A DNA stretch of 64,000 nt from Bin55 sp028819195 (GCA_028819195.1 JAPPMF010000009.1:248001-312000); one strand, 5' to 3'. Positions 28,701 to 37,780 are shown, counted from the stretch's first letter. The notes: a model not told the origin generated them from the letters alone. Numbers and translations are program-made.

Positions 28701-28811
28701 TTCATCTGACGCACTATCTTGCCCAAACAAACTTGAGGCGAAAATCAAACCTAGAATCGCTAGTATTCCAGGAACCCAAGAAGTTACTTGTCTTTCCGTT
28801 CTATACTGCAC
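25713..28811 (-). CDS. TonB-dependent outer membrane receptor
   Basis: This is a 1032-residue outer membrane receptor for active uptake. It has an N-terminal signal (about 12-31), then an unusually acidic stretch of about 40 residues (many Glu and Asp), then the EEVVATGSRLP start of the plug domain, plug motifs (LVLLDGQRVAG, IDRIEIQLDGGSAVYGSDAIAGVVNF) and a long beta-barrel. It ends in YITGG rather than the usual terminal aromatic residue. The start is GTG at 28811 with a near-perfect AGGAGG eight bases upstream. The ligand is unknown. The divergent neighbour is an S9 peptidase, and peptide uptake is one guess. Confidence 0.93.
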   Translation of the reverse strand: MQYRTERQVTSWVPGILAILGLIFASSLFGQDSASDEESETTLALDETEVEGVEEDTEAEEGENVEDENMEEVVATGSRLPTADTTANMIVYDAEDIAATGATTIDDFFRKIPQQFSSTNPQTSYIGNTGDDLSGDSGGIYGAFDLATANLHGLGSANTLVLLDGQRVAGYGGSETDIVNILGIPLAAIDRIEIQLDGGSAVYGSDAIAGVVNFISKKDYTGITTTYTQENSATGSDKYTGSIVLGVNFMGIRSTITWSTDQTEPIINPKAGHASLDFRHIGPEFDYRWFILGQPGVVREWNGSVRFPGPYYSNWYIDQTFFADPDKLNSCQLPSDHSGLNATVDDFNCGYYRDYSHIDGWDTVPYENGAHLNADGFIINSTYEVSDTVEIGLQVLRNMNTSFQKHPLPFMSVVVPGSNAYNPFNRPMHVYYAPGREQENGLLPTPYTTIETSSNSANLRLRWDFHPNHWVEMRVNESRTQTDNIAFRLPLTRERYAEGTEEYYRRLSSPDPDEAFNFFGNGTRQGDFFGHFLSESSRRQGTNRVTSTEIFFKGFLWEMMGERVSYVIGKTTRATRYSNRYITTIGLSDYEFDYNAVWNGISEPVYRNESYPTEIWIPVFGETHRGWWGKELQVTLKASRSIDSSWGAIGGGSGFQFGITTAEIWSPEVGDWVEVETYTYNFGGERDIDLILYREGDTIPTYGLSYYYNDDIYLRVNRSIAIQQPDISELFDTYESFEWFRRDVLDLYDPDGPTLHPQIPYEYSYANPELDSERSVNTSYEIRWNPSFIQGFAAIVKYTKINIKGTITHTGQYAGIPEALSSDNIAVRNERGDLISLRYNHFNNFRRLQVNSELRLQYEFSRNWLGFLRTSATYSRVHENFEEPFEGWTLSYLGTAQGQDRYRGSLNLFWNKDKMSGTLIASYTPPYLNERAHYCTYYQKLNQIGRCAQFDIFDFNSYLHLDVASHTSVDATFTYDFSEKMQLKIGSQNVFNRSSPLTVRSQFGRNAVPYDPTRWNGRGRTVAITMRYITGG

Positions 28812-28926
28812 TATGTTTTCCTCCTGTACTCAGTCAACAAACTAAAACTCGGCAGGCACAACGTACTAAGTAAAACATGCTTGCCTCGTTTCACATCTAG
28901 AACGACGTATAAAAATATTTGTGACT

Positions 28927-28977
28927 ATTATATGAAAAATGGAGAAAAAATGGAGAAAAAGTGAAGAAAAAGTGGAG
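28927..28977 (-). promoter_or_regulatory. Candidate promoter of the TonB-dependent receptor with phased A-tracts
   Basis: On the minus strand a perfect TATAAT lies at 28932-28927. Immediately upstream of it (28935-28977) are four consecutive 10-11 bp units of the type AAAAATGGAG/AAAAAGTGGAG. A-tracts spaced at about one helical turn bend DNA and can act like an UP element. No good -35 hexamer is seen, so the site may need an activator. The remainder of the 370-base gap to the S9 peptidase gene shows no gene. Confidence 0.45.
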
Positions 28978-29218
28978 GAATTTACCTACTTTCCCGATGA
29001 TTTTCGTAAAAAATTCTTTTGGAGGTATCGTATTTAAGACGATTCTTACGGTGAATAACAAATTGATTTCGGTTCGCTATTTTATGCTATTTCAAAACTC
29101 GTATTTATGTGAACTTTGACTAATCTAATAGCTATTTTGTTCAAAAATTACCAAAAGAAAGAAGCGCTTCCTCTCAAACTTTAAAATGTACGACTTATTT
29201 TCGGCTCAAATTACTCCA

Positions 29219-31141
29219 ATGCTGAAGAAGTTCGTTTTTTTAGTTATCGTCATGGTTCCATGTCTTAGCCTTTTTGCAGTTGACAATATCGTCACCAAGA
29301 ATGTACCTCTCATTGAACAAGATGTGCTAGATTCGATCATGCGCTATAAAAATGTTCGTAGTGCTTCTGTCATTGGCTGGGTTGACGATCAACTTTTGGT
29401 AAGAACTCGATTTGGCGATACCTCGCAAATTCACCGTGTACATAGGCCATTGGGTATGCGGGAACAACTGTCTTTTGCCGATGAACCCATTGGTGGTGTC
29501 GCACTACCACGAAAGCGAGAGTTCAATACCATCATTTATCTCAAAGACGAAGGTGGCACCGAATCTTATCAATTATTCGGTTTCAATCTCGAAACGAAAC
29601 GGGAAACCAGAATTTCGGATGGTACGGGACGTTATACCGGTTTAGCATACAGCCCTTCCGGAAACTTCCTCAGCTATACCTCAACTAAACGGACCGAGCA
29701 ATACTCTGACTTGTACATCATGGATGTGTCAGAATACCAAGAAGAGTTGGTACTACAAATTGATGAAGTAGGTTGGTCAATCATTGCTTGGCATCCAAGC
29801 GAAGACCGTCTACTCATTCGAAAATATATTTCCGTCGTCGAAGCCGAGTTGTATGAATTCGATCTTACAACCAAAGAGAAGACAAGATTACTAGCGGATC
29901 ATGGTGATCTTGCCATAGGAACAGCCGACTATTTAAACGATGGATCAATCTTAGTCGTGAGCGACTTAAACTCGAACTTTCGAAAGATTTTTCAATTCAG
30001 CGTCGAAAATCAAGAACTACGAGTCTTAATTAGTGCATCGTGGGACGTTAATTCCTTTGCACTTTCGCCTAATCGGGAACAGTTAATCTATTCAGTTAAC
30101 GCCGATGGCTACACCCATTTGTATTGGTACGATATTGCTAGCAAGAAATCGACCCGTTTCTTAGCGGAGTTCTCTGAGGGACAACCATCAGGGATTCGGT
30201 TTAACTTCGACCAAACCAAAGTGGCTTTCAATTATTCTTCAGCACAACAACAGACCGATGTCTATACCATTGATCTAAACACTCAAGAAGTGACTCGTTG
30301 GACGCAATCGGAATATGGCGAGCTCGATCCGACGACTTTAGTGTCGTCGTCTTTGTTTCGTTACGAAAGTTTTGACGGTCTTGAAATTCCAGCCTTTATT
30401 TACAAACCAATAACCGAAGCACCGCACCCAGTACTAGTCTATATTCATGGTGGCCCAGCATCTCAACATCGACCAGGATTTTCAACTAGGTTTCAGTACT
30501 ACGTTAACGAGTTGGGATTAGCCGTGATCGCCCCTAATGTTCGTGGGTCTAGAGGTTACGGGAACGAATATGTGAGTTTAGATGATTGGGAACTACGAGA
30601 AGATTCCGTGCGCGATATCGGCGCATTGTTAGATTGGATTGGTACTCAATCTGATCTAGACGCCGATGCAGTAATCGTTGATGGTGGGTCTTACGGTGGA
30701 TACATGGTGTTAGCCTGCATGGTACACTACGGCGACCGTTTGCTCGGTGGTTCCGAACGTGTCGGCATTAGCAATTTTGTGACGTTTTTAGAAAATACTC
30801 AGGGGTATCGACGAGATCTCAGACGAGTTGAATACGGGGACGAGCGCATTCCCGAGATACGTGAGTTTTTGGAGTCGATTGCACCGTTGAATCATGTTCA
30901 TCGCATCAATAAACCGTTATTGGTGGTTCAAGGCCTCAACGACCCGCGAGTTCCTGCGTCCGAAAGTCGCCAAATTGTAGATGCGCTAGAGGAAAATGAC
31001 ATTCCAGTTTGGTATGTGTTGTATAAGGACGAAGGCCATGGACTTCGTAAGAAACCAAATCAAGATCATTCCTTTGCCGTACAAGTGCAGTTTTTGCAGT
31101 ATCTGCTCGATGGGGTAAATACGAGTACGAATACAGAGTGA
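29219..31141 (+). CDS. Secreted S9-family (prolyl oligopeptidase-like) peptidase
   Basis: This serine peptidase has a beta-propeller followed by an alpha/beta hydrolase domain. The catalytic serine is in GGSYGGYM (about residue 490 from this start), with HGGPASQHRPG forming the oxyanion area and the histidine in DEGHGLRKK near the C-terminus. The N-terminal half shows propeller repeats (IYLKDEGGTESYQLFGFN, LSYTSTKRTEQYSDLYIMD). I chose the ATG at 29219, which begins a clean signal peptide (MLKKFVFLVIVMVPCLSLFA); an ATG at 29186 would add eleven residues. Substrates are probably oligopeptides. It is divergent from a TonB-dependent receptor. Confidence 0.9.
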   Translation: MLKKFVFLVIVMVPCLSLFAVDNIVTKNVPLIEQDVLDSIMRYKNVRSASVIGWVDDQLLVRTRFGDTSQIHRVHRPLGMREQLSFADEPIGGVALPRKREFNTIIYLKDEGGTESYQLFGFNLETKRETRISDGTGRYTGLAYSPSGNFLSYTSTKRTEQYSDLYIMDVSEYQEELVLQIDEVGWSIIAWHPSEDRLLIRKYISVVEAELYEFDLTTKEKTRLLADHGDLAIGTADYLNDGSILVVSDLNSNFRKIFQFSVENQELRVLISASWDVNSFALSPNREQLIYSVNADGYTHLYWYDIASKKSTRFLAEFSEGQPSGIRFNFDQTKVAFNYSSAQQQTDVYTIDLNTQEVTRWTQSEYGELDPTTLVSSSLFRYESFDGLEIPAFIYKPITEAPHPVLVYIHGGPASQHRPGFSTRFQYYVNELGLAVIAPNVRGSRGYGNEYVSLDDWELREDSVRDIGALLDWIGTQSDLDADAVIVDGGSYGGYMVLACMVHYGDRLLGGSERVGISNFVTFLENTQGYRRDLRRVEYGDERIPEIREFLESIAPLNHVHRINKPLLVVQGLNDPRVPASESRQIVDALEENDIPVWYVLYKDEGHGLRKKPNQDHSFAVQVQFLQYLLDGVNTSTNTE

Positions 31142-31197
31142 CTTTTTGAGCTACCGTATAACTTGATTAATTTGATCGAACTGAGCGACTAAACACC

Positions 31198-31722
31198 ATG
31201 GAACTGAAGACACACGTAATCTTAGTTGATCCTGACGACCGAGAAATTGGAACAATGCTTCGGGAAACAGCTCATTCCCAAGATGGAGTTTTACATAGAG
31301 CGATTTCAGTCTTCTTGTTTGACAATCAGGGACGAACACTACTCCAACAGCGACATCCAGAAAAACCACTATGGGGCGGATATTGGTCGAATAGTTGCTG
31401 TACCCATCCCTTTCCAAACGAATTTACGAAGGACTCTGCGGCGAGAAGAGTACATGAGGAACTAGGCTTAATTGCTGAACTCACTTTCCGATTTAAACTG
31501 GAGTATCAAGCAGCATTTACAGAGGAACTCGCTGAACACGAACTCGTTTCAGTGTACACTGGTAATGTCTGTTCTGACCCGGTAGTCGATCCTGAGGAGA
31601 TAATCGATTGGCGTTGGATCTCCGTCGACGAACTAGAAAATGAATTTGTACGGGTACCGGACGAATTCACCCCTTGGTTGAAACTAGAATGGCAGCGCTT
31701 GCGCCAACTATCAATCGTATAA
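31198..31722 (+). CDS. idi: Isopentenyl-diphosphate delta-isomerase, type I
   Basis: Idi interconverts isopentenyl and dimethylallyl diphosphate. The 174 residues match the E. coli-type enzyme (Nudix-related fold). Catalytic Cys67 lies in SNSCCTHP, the metal-binding histidines are in LHRAIS and THP, and the catalytic glutamate is in AEHELV (Glu115). It follows the S9 peptidase by 56 bases. The enzyme is dispensable when the methylerythritol pathway makes both isomers. Confidence 0.95.
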   Translation: MELKTHVILVDPDDREIGTMLRETAHSQDGVLHRAISVFLFDNQGRTLLQQRHPEKPLWGGYWSNSCCTHPFPNEFTKDSAARRVHEELGLIAELTFRFKLEYQAAFTEELAEHELVSVYTGNVCSDPVVDPEEIIDWRWISVDELENEFVRVPDEFTPWLKLEWQRLRQLSIV

Positions 31723-31733
31723 GTTCTTGTGCT

Positions 31734-32978
31734 TTAGATAAGTGCCTGATACGTCAATCTCTCAAAGACATCACGGAAGTTGTTATCGGGTATTTGGTCG
31801 TGGTTCAACAGTTGGGTAAATAACACACCAATTAATTGTTCTTTGGGATCGATGAAACAGTGGGTACCAGCTGCCCCTCCCCAACCATAAGTCCCGACCG
31901 AACGTAACTTCGGCAAGCTGCCTTGACCGTGGTACACGCTAACTCCGAGCCCCCAGTGGAATCCCGGTCCAGATAATGGGATAGTCAGACGATTTGTGTG
32001 ATTCGCCATCATCAATTCCAAAGTTTTACGTCCTAATATCCGTGCACCGTCTAGCTCACCTCCATTACTTAGCATTTGGGCAAATCTCATGTAGTCTCTA
32101 ATGGTAGAAATTAACCCACCTCCAGCACCACCCAGATCAAAATCGGTTCGCGGTTGCAGATATCGTTTGCGATGTTTCTCGTCCTCGATTACTGTAATTA
32201 CTGGTTCAGCTTCAGTTCGTCTAACGGCAAATAGATCCGCTAGCCTAGACAACTTACTCTTTCTGATACAGATTGAAGTGTCGTTCATTCTGAGTGGTTC
32301 GAATATTGTTTCAGTTAAGAATTGTTCGAGATTATCGTCAGCCAATTTCGTGAGTATCACTTCGAGGATGGGGTACCCAACGTGGTATACAAAACTATCT
32401 CCAGGATGTGAAAGTAGTGGTAGTTTTGCATATGCAAGAACTCGTTCGCGTAAAGTGAGTTGTTCTGTCGCTTTATCGTTTGACCTGATCAGCCCCACTT
32501 GTTTAAGGCTTGTTTCATGTTCACTTCGGACAAATTCGGGAATCATTTGGGGTGTCAAGAGACCTGTCGTGTTAGCTAGTAGATCTCGTATGGTAAGGTC
32601 GCGTTTCGAGCGTATTGGGAACATTGTTTCGTCGAAGTTGACAACTAACAAATCTTGCCATTCGGGAAGAAATTTAGCCACGGGGTCATCCAACGCTAGC
32701 TGGCCTCGTTCACACATAACCAAAGTCGCAATTCCAGCAATTGGTTTACTATTCGAATACAGTCGATGGAGTGCATTAACCGACGATGAACTCTTAGTTC
32801 CAGCCGTCGTTCCGCAAGTGTCAAGATGAACAATCTTGCCGGATTTGGCAACCAAAGTTGTGACGTGGGGTAACATTTTCGCATTGACAAATCGAGTCAT
32901 CGCTGGCTTGATTTGCGCTAAACGTTTTGGGTCTAACCCTAGCTCGCTGGGATCGCCGTCAGGAAGTGAATTGTTCAT
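31734..32978 (-). CDS. Serine hydrolase of the beta-lactamase (class C)/EstB family
   Basis: This 414-residue protein has the penicillin-binding/beta-lactamase fold. The SxxK motif is Ser75-Asn-Ser-Lys78 in RLYSNSKPI; the following IAGIATLVMCERGQLALDDPVAKFLPEW is typical of EstB-type esterases, as is the Tyr-containing segment FVYHVGYPILEV. No signal peptide is seen, so it is probably cytoplasmic and not a resistance enzyme. The start overlaps the gmk stop by 4 bases. Confidence 0.88.
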   Translation of the reverse strand: MNNSLPDGDPSELGLDPKRLAQIKPAMTRFVNAKMLPHVTTLVAKSGKIVHLDTCGTTAGTKSSSSVNALHRLYSNSKPIAGIATLVMCERGQLALDDPVAKFLPEWQDLLVVNFDETMFPIRSKRDLTIRDLLANTTGLLTPQMIPEFVRSEHETSLKQVGLIRSNDKATEQLTLRERVLAYAKLPLLSHPGDSFVYHVGYPILEVILTKLADDNLEQFLTETIFEPLRMNDTSICIRKSKLSRLADLFAVRRTEAEPVITVIEDEKHRKRYLQPRTDFDLGGAGGGLISTIRDYMRFAQMLSNGGELDGARILGRKTLELMMANHTNRLTIPLSGPGFHWGLGVSVYHGQGSLPKLRSVGTYGWGGAAGTHCFIDPKEQLIGVLFTQLLNHDQIPDNNFRDVFERLTYQALI

Positions 32979-33607
32979 ACAGACTCGGATAGTAAAGAGT
33001 TGATCACGGGTTGCGGATCGGGAAGTTGCACAGATTTGTTGTGGCGGATTGCATCAATGCTCGACGCTACTAGCTCATGCAATGTTGATATCGAATCGTT
33101 AACCACAACGAAGTCAAATTCGTCGAAGTGTGTGATTTCCGAACGAGCTTTTGCCATACGATATTCAATTGTTTGAAGGTCATCTTGTTCACGTTTGACC
33201 AAGCGTTTGCGAAGTACTTCCATTGACGGAGGTATCAAAAAAAAACTGTAGGCACCTTCATATTGCGATTTCACTTGACGCGCGCCTTGCCAATCGATAT
33301 CAAATATCACATCATTACCATCTCGTAGTACAGATTCCACAAAATCTCGGTTAGTCCCGTAAAGGTGTCCAAACACAGTTGCGGATTCCAGGAACTTGTT
33401 CTGATTTGACATCTCCGAAAATTCATTTTCCGAAACGAAAAAGTAATCTTTGGTATGGCGTTCATGAGGTCGGCGCGCACGTGTCGTTGTCGATATCGAG
33501 AGAATCAATTGAGAATCTTTTTCGCAGAGTATCCGTACAAGAGTAGATTTTCCACAACCTGAAGGCGCGGAAAATATAAACAAGTTTCCTATTTCAGTTG
33601 AATGCAC
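32975..33607 (-). CDS. gmk: Guanylate kinase
   Basis: Gmk phosphorylates GMP to GDP. The 210 residues match the family. The P-loop is SAPSGCGKST (13-22), the GMP-binding segment includes STTTRARRPHE and DYFFVS, and the VIFDIDWQGARQVK strand is conserved. It is the first gene of a pair with the serine hydrolase, and divergent from rph. rpoZ and spoT, its neighbours in E. coli, are not seen. Confidence 0.97.
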   Translation of the reverse strand: MHSTEIGNLFIFSAPSGCGKSTLVRILCEKDSQLILSISTTTRARRPHERHTKDYFFVSENEFSEMSNQNKFLESATVFGHLYGTNRDFVESVLRDGNDVIFDIDWQGARQVKSQYEGAYSFFLIPPSMEVLRKRLVKREQDDLQTIEYRMAKARSEITHFDEFDFVVVNDSISTLHELVASSIDAIRHNKSVQLPDPQPVINSLLSESV

Positions 33608-33790
33608 GATCGCTGCTAGTGTAGAACTTGGTGTAAATGATAGTTCGAGATTTCGTTCGATGGAGTGAATAAATCACAAATTGTAAGAAGAGAGCGAGAT
33701 ACTATCAATATTTACAACATCGAACCCCAAGAAATTGCAATTCTATAATTTGAAGTGCGAAATTCTCCAACCTCGTTACTCAATCTGATT

Positions 33791-34498
33791 ATGCCTCAGC
33801 GTTCGGACAGTCGACACACTCGCGAGTTAAGACCGGTCAAGATCCAACGAAAATTTGTCTCAAATTCAGCTGGTTCTGCCTTAATTGACATCGGTAACAC
33901 CCGCGTTCTTTGCACAGCAAATATTGAAGCAACAGTACCGCAATTTTTACGCGACACAAAGCAAGGGTGGCTTACCGCCGAATACAGCATGTTACCTGGG
34001 GCTACCTCAACTCGAACCCCGAGGGAATCGACCCAAGGAAAGCAATCGGGGAGAACGATTGAAATCCAGCGATTAATTGGTAGGAGTCTCCGTCAAGCAA
34101 TCGATCTTCAACGTCTTAGCGAGCATACAATTCGAGTGGATTGTGATGTGATTCAGGCTGACGGTGGAACACGAACTGCGGCGATCACTGGTGCATGTAT
34201 CGCAGTTTACGACGCGTTAGATTCATGGAATTTCAATGCGTTTCGTGGATGGGTTGCTGCCATTAGCGTAGGAATCGTACACCGCGAATTACGATTGGAT
34301 CTTAATTACGAAGAAGATGCTATGGCTGATACCGACCTCAATGTCGTAGTGTTGCAGAACCACGGTTATGTTGAGATACAAGGTACAGCTGAGGGTGCCC
34401 CTCTTCCGAGTGAACGTTTGCACGAGATGCTCGCCCTCGCCCAAGAGGGGATTGAGACCTTGTTTTCGTTTCAACACCGAGCATTAGAAGGCACATAG
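33791..34498 (+). CDS. rph: Ribonuclease PH
   Basis: This phosphorolytic 3'-5' exoribonuclease trims tRNA 3' ends. From the ATG at 33791 it has 235 residues, close to the family norm of 238; a GTG at 33755 would add twelve atypical residues. Conserved parts are RELRPVKI, GWLTAEYSMLPGAT, the GRTIEIQRLIGRSLR phosphate-binding stretch and DCDVIQADGGTRTAAITGA. It is followed at once by pyrE, the classic rph-pyrE pair. Confidence 0.96.
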   Translation: MPQRSDSRHTRELRPVKIQRKFVSNSAGSALIDIGNTRVLCTANIEATVPQFLRDTKQGWLTAEYSMLPGATSTRTPRESTQGKQSGRTIEIQRLIGRSLRQAIDLQRLSEHTIRVDCDVIQADGGTRTAAITGACIAVYDALDSWNFNAFRGWVAAISVGIVHRELRLDLNYEEDAMADTDLNVVVLQNHGYVEIQGTAEGAPLPSERLHEMLALAQEGIETLFSFQHRALEGT

Positions 34499-34499
34499 A

Positions 34500-35147
34500 G
34501 TGTTTCTTTCAGGAACTGCATTCATCGCCGATATGTTTAATGCAAATGTACTGAAATTCGGTGACTTTACACTCAAATCCGGTATTAAATGTCCTTATTT
34601 CTTCGACGTGGGTGCAATCGATTCCGGTGCTGGTTTACAGCAAATCGGTTTTGCTTTTGCGCAAAAAATCAATGAATTGAACTTTAGTCCGGAGGTGTTG
34701 TTCGGGCCTGCTTACAAAGGTATTCCACTAGTCGTTACGACGGCGATATCGCTACTTGACTTTGGCAAGAGTACGGAAGTATGTTTTGACCGCAAGGAAG
34801 TTAAACAACACGGCGAGGGTGGCAAACTTGTTGGCGCAGGCTTAGCAGGAAAAACGGTTCTACTGATAGACGATGTGATTACCGATGGTGCTTCTAAGGT
34901 CAAGGCTTATGAGTTAATTCGATCAAACGGTGGTAATGTGTTGGCTATTTTGGTTGCTCTAGACCGAAACGAGCGAGATGGGAATACTAATACTTCCTAT
35001 CTTAAATCACTTGAAGAAACTCTAGGAGTAGGGATTTATAGCATTGCGTCGATTAAGGATGTGCTTGCCTATCTTGAACGACATCGAGAGTTAAAAGAAG
35101 CACACGAAACCGTTCAACGATATGCCGATGCACATTGTGAGTTGTGA
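34500..35147 (+). CDS. pyrE: Orotate phosphoribosyltransferase
   Basis: PyrE joins orotate to PRPP in pyrimidine synthesis. The 215 residues match. The PRPP loop VLLIDDVITDGASK and the catalytic KxxxKxHG-type segment (DRKEVKQHGEGG) are present. The start is GTG one base after the rph stop; the segment VLKFGDFTLKSG aligns with E. coli PyrE and supports this start. In E. coli pyrE is attenuated through rph translation; I saw no obvious attenuator here because there is no intergenic space. Confidence 0.96.
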   Translation: MFLSGTAFIADMFNANVLKFGDFTLKSGIKCPYFFDVGAIDSGAGLQQIGFAFAQKINELNFSPEVLFGPAYKGIPLVVTTAISLLDFGKSTEVCFDRKEVKQHGEGGKLVGAGLAGKTVLLIDDVITDGASKVKAYELIRSNGGNVLAILVALDRNERDGNTNTSYLKSLEETLGVGIYSIASIKDVLAYLERHRELKEAHETVQRYADAHCEL

Positions 35148-35148
35148 G

Positions 35149-36531
35149 CTAATTCCATTCCACACTCCGTAGCTCTGGCGCGACAAGACCTAGTTGTTCG
35201 CTGAATTGTACCTTAATTTGTTCCATCGCTGAATCGTTCTTGGCTTCAAATCGAAGGGTCAGCTTTGGTGCTGTGTTAGATGCACGCAAGAGTCCCCATC
35301 GATCTTCATAGTCGACTCGTATACCGTCAATGTGATTCACCGTTGCCCCCGCAAAATCACCGTGTGTCTGTAGCTCTTCTACGATCTGAAACTTTCTGGA
35401 TTCGGTCGTATCAATTTCAATTTCTGGAGTCGTCAGCCACGCATCTAGCGACTGGGTGTATTCGTCTAGAGTGTAGGCATCGTGAGACAACCTTTCTATT
35501 AGTCGACATGCGGTATAAAGTGCATCGTCAAAACCGAACCAGCGGTCAGCGAAGCAGATGTGACCAGAAAATTCCCCACCTAACTTACCGCTAGTCGATC
35601 TGAGATTAGATTTCACATTGGTGTGCCCAGTTTTACAGATTATTAAACTACCGCCCAATTCCTTCACCTGTGACGTAGCAGCTCTACCACTTTTTACGTC
35701 GAAAACAATCGCTGACCCGGGATTATTGTCCAGAACAGGTTTCGCGAGGTAAGACAGGAGAATGTCGGCTTGAATATGCTGCCCCATTCGGGTCACTACG
35801 CCTAAACGATCCCCATCGCCGTCAAATGCAATACCTAAGTCAAGCCCATCGCGTTGTACAATTTCGATGAGATCAACAAGATTAGAAGGTTTAACCGGAT
35901 CTGGATGGTGGTTTGGAAAGGTACCATCGAGTTCAGCGTATAGTGAAGTCACTTCACAACCTATGGCTTCAAACAGTTGTGGGACCAGTACACCGGTCAC
36001 ACCATTACCGCAATCAATCCCGACTCTGAGAGGTTTATCGACTGAGATATCGTGCACGATCCGATCTTTGTAAATGCTCAGAATAGACTGTCGCGTCAAT
36101 TTCCCTGATTGATGTGTGGTGGAAGGCTGTTCGATTAGCGAATAAAGTTCCAAGAGATCTTCATCCGCAAACGGTACTCCACCCAACATAAACTTAAGTC
36201 CGTTAAACTCTGGTGGGTTGTGTGATCCAGTGATCATGATTCCACAACCGGTGTTTAACTCGTGAGTGGCGAAGTAAAGAACTGGTGTGGGTACAGTACC
36301 GATATCAATGACATCAACACCACCATGTAGCAGTCCCTTTACTAAATGAGTTCGTAAAGATTCTGTCGATAAACGGACGTCGCCAGCGACAATAACAGTA
36401 GCTTTCCTTCTCTTTGCAACCGTCGCAAACGCGCAACCAATAGCCTCGACAACGTTTTCGGTTAGTTCATCTTCAGTTCGACCGCGAATGTCATACGCGC
36501 GAAATATGTGTTGGGGAACAGACAGAGACAC
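35149..36531 (-). CDS. Phosphomannomutase/phosphoglucomutase
   Basis: This phosphohexomutase of 460 residues interconverts hexose 6- and 1-phosphates for polysaccharide precursors. The four landmark segments are present: the phosphoserine loop TGSHNPPEFNG, the metal loop DGDGDRLG, the sugar-specificity GGEFSGH and the C-terminal phosphate-binding RASNTAPKL. The pattern resembles AlgC of Pseudomonas, which also lies downstream of coaBC (dfp) there. It is 19 bases from coaBC and probably cotranscribed; no dut gene lies between. Confidence 0.94.
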   Translation of the reverse strand: MSLSVPQHIFRAYDIRGRTEDELTENVVEAIGCAFATVAKRRKATVIVAGDVRLSTESLRTHLVKGLLHGGVDVIDIGTVPTPVLYFATHELNTGCGIMITGSHNPPEFNGLKFMLGGVPFADEDLLELYSLIEQPSTTHQSGKLTRQSILSIYKDRIVHDISVDKPLRVGIDCGNGVTGVLVPQLFEAIGCEVTSLYAELDGTFPNHHPDPVKPSNLVDLIEIVQRDGLDLGIAFDGDGDRLGVVTRMGQHIQADILLSYLAKPVLDNNPGSAIVFDVKSGRAATSQVKELGGSLIICKTGHTNVKSNLRSTSGKLGGEFSGHICFADRWFGFDDALYTACRLIERLSHDAYTLDEYTQSLDAWLTTPEIEIDTTESRKFQIVEELQTHGDFAGATVNHIDGIRVDYEDRWGLLRASNTAPKLTLRFEAKNDSAMEQIKVQFSEQLGLVAPELRSVEWN

Positions 36532-36550
36532 GAATCAAATTGGGTGAAAT

Positions 36551-37780
36551 TTACTTGGATTTTGCAAAATCGCGAAATCGTGGTCCCACGATTTCGATGA
36601 TTTGTGTGGCTATATTTCGCTTGTTACTCTTGGGTATTTTGTGTTCGAAATCTTTACCCACTAGAGTAACCTCGTTCTCTTCTTTTGCAATCCCAAACTC
36701 TTGGCCTGATACATCATTTAGGACCACGAGGTCTAGGTTTTTACGAACAAGTTTGTCTCGAGCGTTCTCAAGAAGGTTCTCTGTTTCCGCGGCAAAACCG
36801 ACTACATAGGTGTCTTTTGCCGATTTTGACACTTGGTGCACAATGTCTTCAGTTTCGACAAAGTCTAAGGTAAACGCGCCATTGACCATTTGCTGATTCC
36901 GTTTAATCTTTTGTTCAAACTGACTCTTCGGTCTAAAGTCAGTTACGGCCGCTACCGCGAAAAAGATATCACAATCGGGCAACAGGTTTTCTACCGCTTG
37001 TTTCATTTCTGTGGTAGTTTCAACAAGTACTCGGTTGATTTCTGGGAGGATAGGTAGATCGACAGGACCACTAACGAGAGTAACTGTAGCGCCAGCTCGA
37101 TAGGCGGCTTCGGCGAGGCGGTAACCTTGTTTACCTGAGCTCGAATTGCTTAAAAATCGTATAGGATCGATGTATTCACGGGTCGGTCCCGCAGTGACCA
37201 CTACAGACACTCCATCTAGGAGTTTATCTCGTGGTTCGAGCAGTTGCTGAATTTGTGTGACAATCTCAGTTGGTTCGACCATCCGACCTAAACCGTACTC
37301 ACCGCAAGCCTGTTCACCTGCATTCGGACCGACAAAGTTTACCCCGTCCTGTTGCAGAATCTCCACATTTCTTTGGTTAGCAGCACGAGTCCACATCGCT
37401 TGGTTCATTGCTGGGACGACGAGAATCGGTGCATTCGTTGCACAGTAGACTGTAGTCAATAAATCGTCACAAATACCGTGAGCTACTTTCGCCAAAAAGT
37501 TAGCTGTTGCCGGTGCAACAACCAACACATCAGCACTTCGAGCAAGTTCGATATGACTCATAGCTTGTTCAGCATCAGTGTCCCACAACTCACTTCGAAC
37601 TCGTTGGTTCGTGAGCGCAGATAATGTGGTCTCAGTCACGAACTCATGACCCGATTCAGTGAGAACGACGACTACTTCATACTCGTTAGCAGTAAGTTCC
37701 CGGATGAGTTCAGGTACTTTGAACGCGGCTATCCCACCGCATATGCCGAGAACTACTCGTTTGTTGTTAAATTTTTGCAT
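36551..37780 (-). CDS. coaBC: Bifunctional phosphopantothenoylcysteine decarboxylase/phosphopantothenate-cysteine ligase
   Basis: CoaBC performs two consecutive steps of CoA synthesis. The 409 residues split into an FMN-binding CoaC half (GGIAAFKVPELIR; His75 in SHIELARSAD; PAMNQAMW; cysteine of EQACGEYGLGRM) and a CoaB half starting near VVVTAGPTREYIDP with NSSSGKQGYRLAE and the FAAVTDFRP-like KAAVxD region (AVAAVTDFRPK). It is divergent from the restriction-modification genes, where radC would be expected. Confidence 0.96.
   Translation of the reverse strand: MQKFNNKRVVLGICGGIAAFKVPELIRELTANEYEVVVVLTESGHEFVTETTLSALTNQRVRSELWDTDAEQAMSHIELARSADVLVVAPATANFLAKVAHGICDDLLTTVYCATNAPILVVPAMNQAMWTRAANQRNVEILQQDGVNFVGPNAGEQACGEYGLGRMVEPTEIVTQIQQLLEPRDKLLDGVSVVVTAGPTREYIDPIRFLSNSSSGKQGYRLAEAAYRAGATVTLVSGPVDLPILPEINRVLVETTTEMKQAVENLLPDCDIFFAVAAVTDFRPKSQFEQKIKRNQQMVNGAFTLDFVETEDIVHQVSKSAKDTYVVGFAAETENLLENARDKLVRKNLDLVVLNDVSGQEFGIAKEENEVTLVGKDFEHKIPKSNKRNIATQIIEIVGPRFRDFAKSK

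Noticed and set aside
31734..32978. Antibiotic-resistance beta-lactamase
   Set aside because: The fold and SxxK are present, but there is no signal peptide and the flanking motifs fit the EstB-like esterase group.
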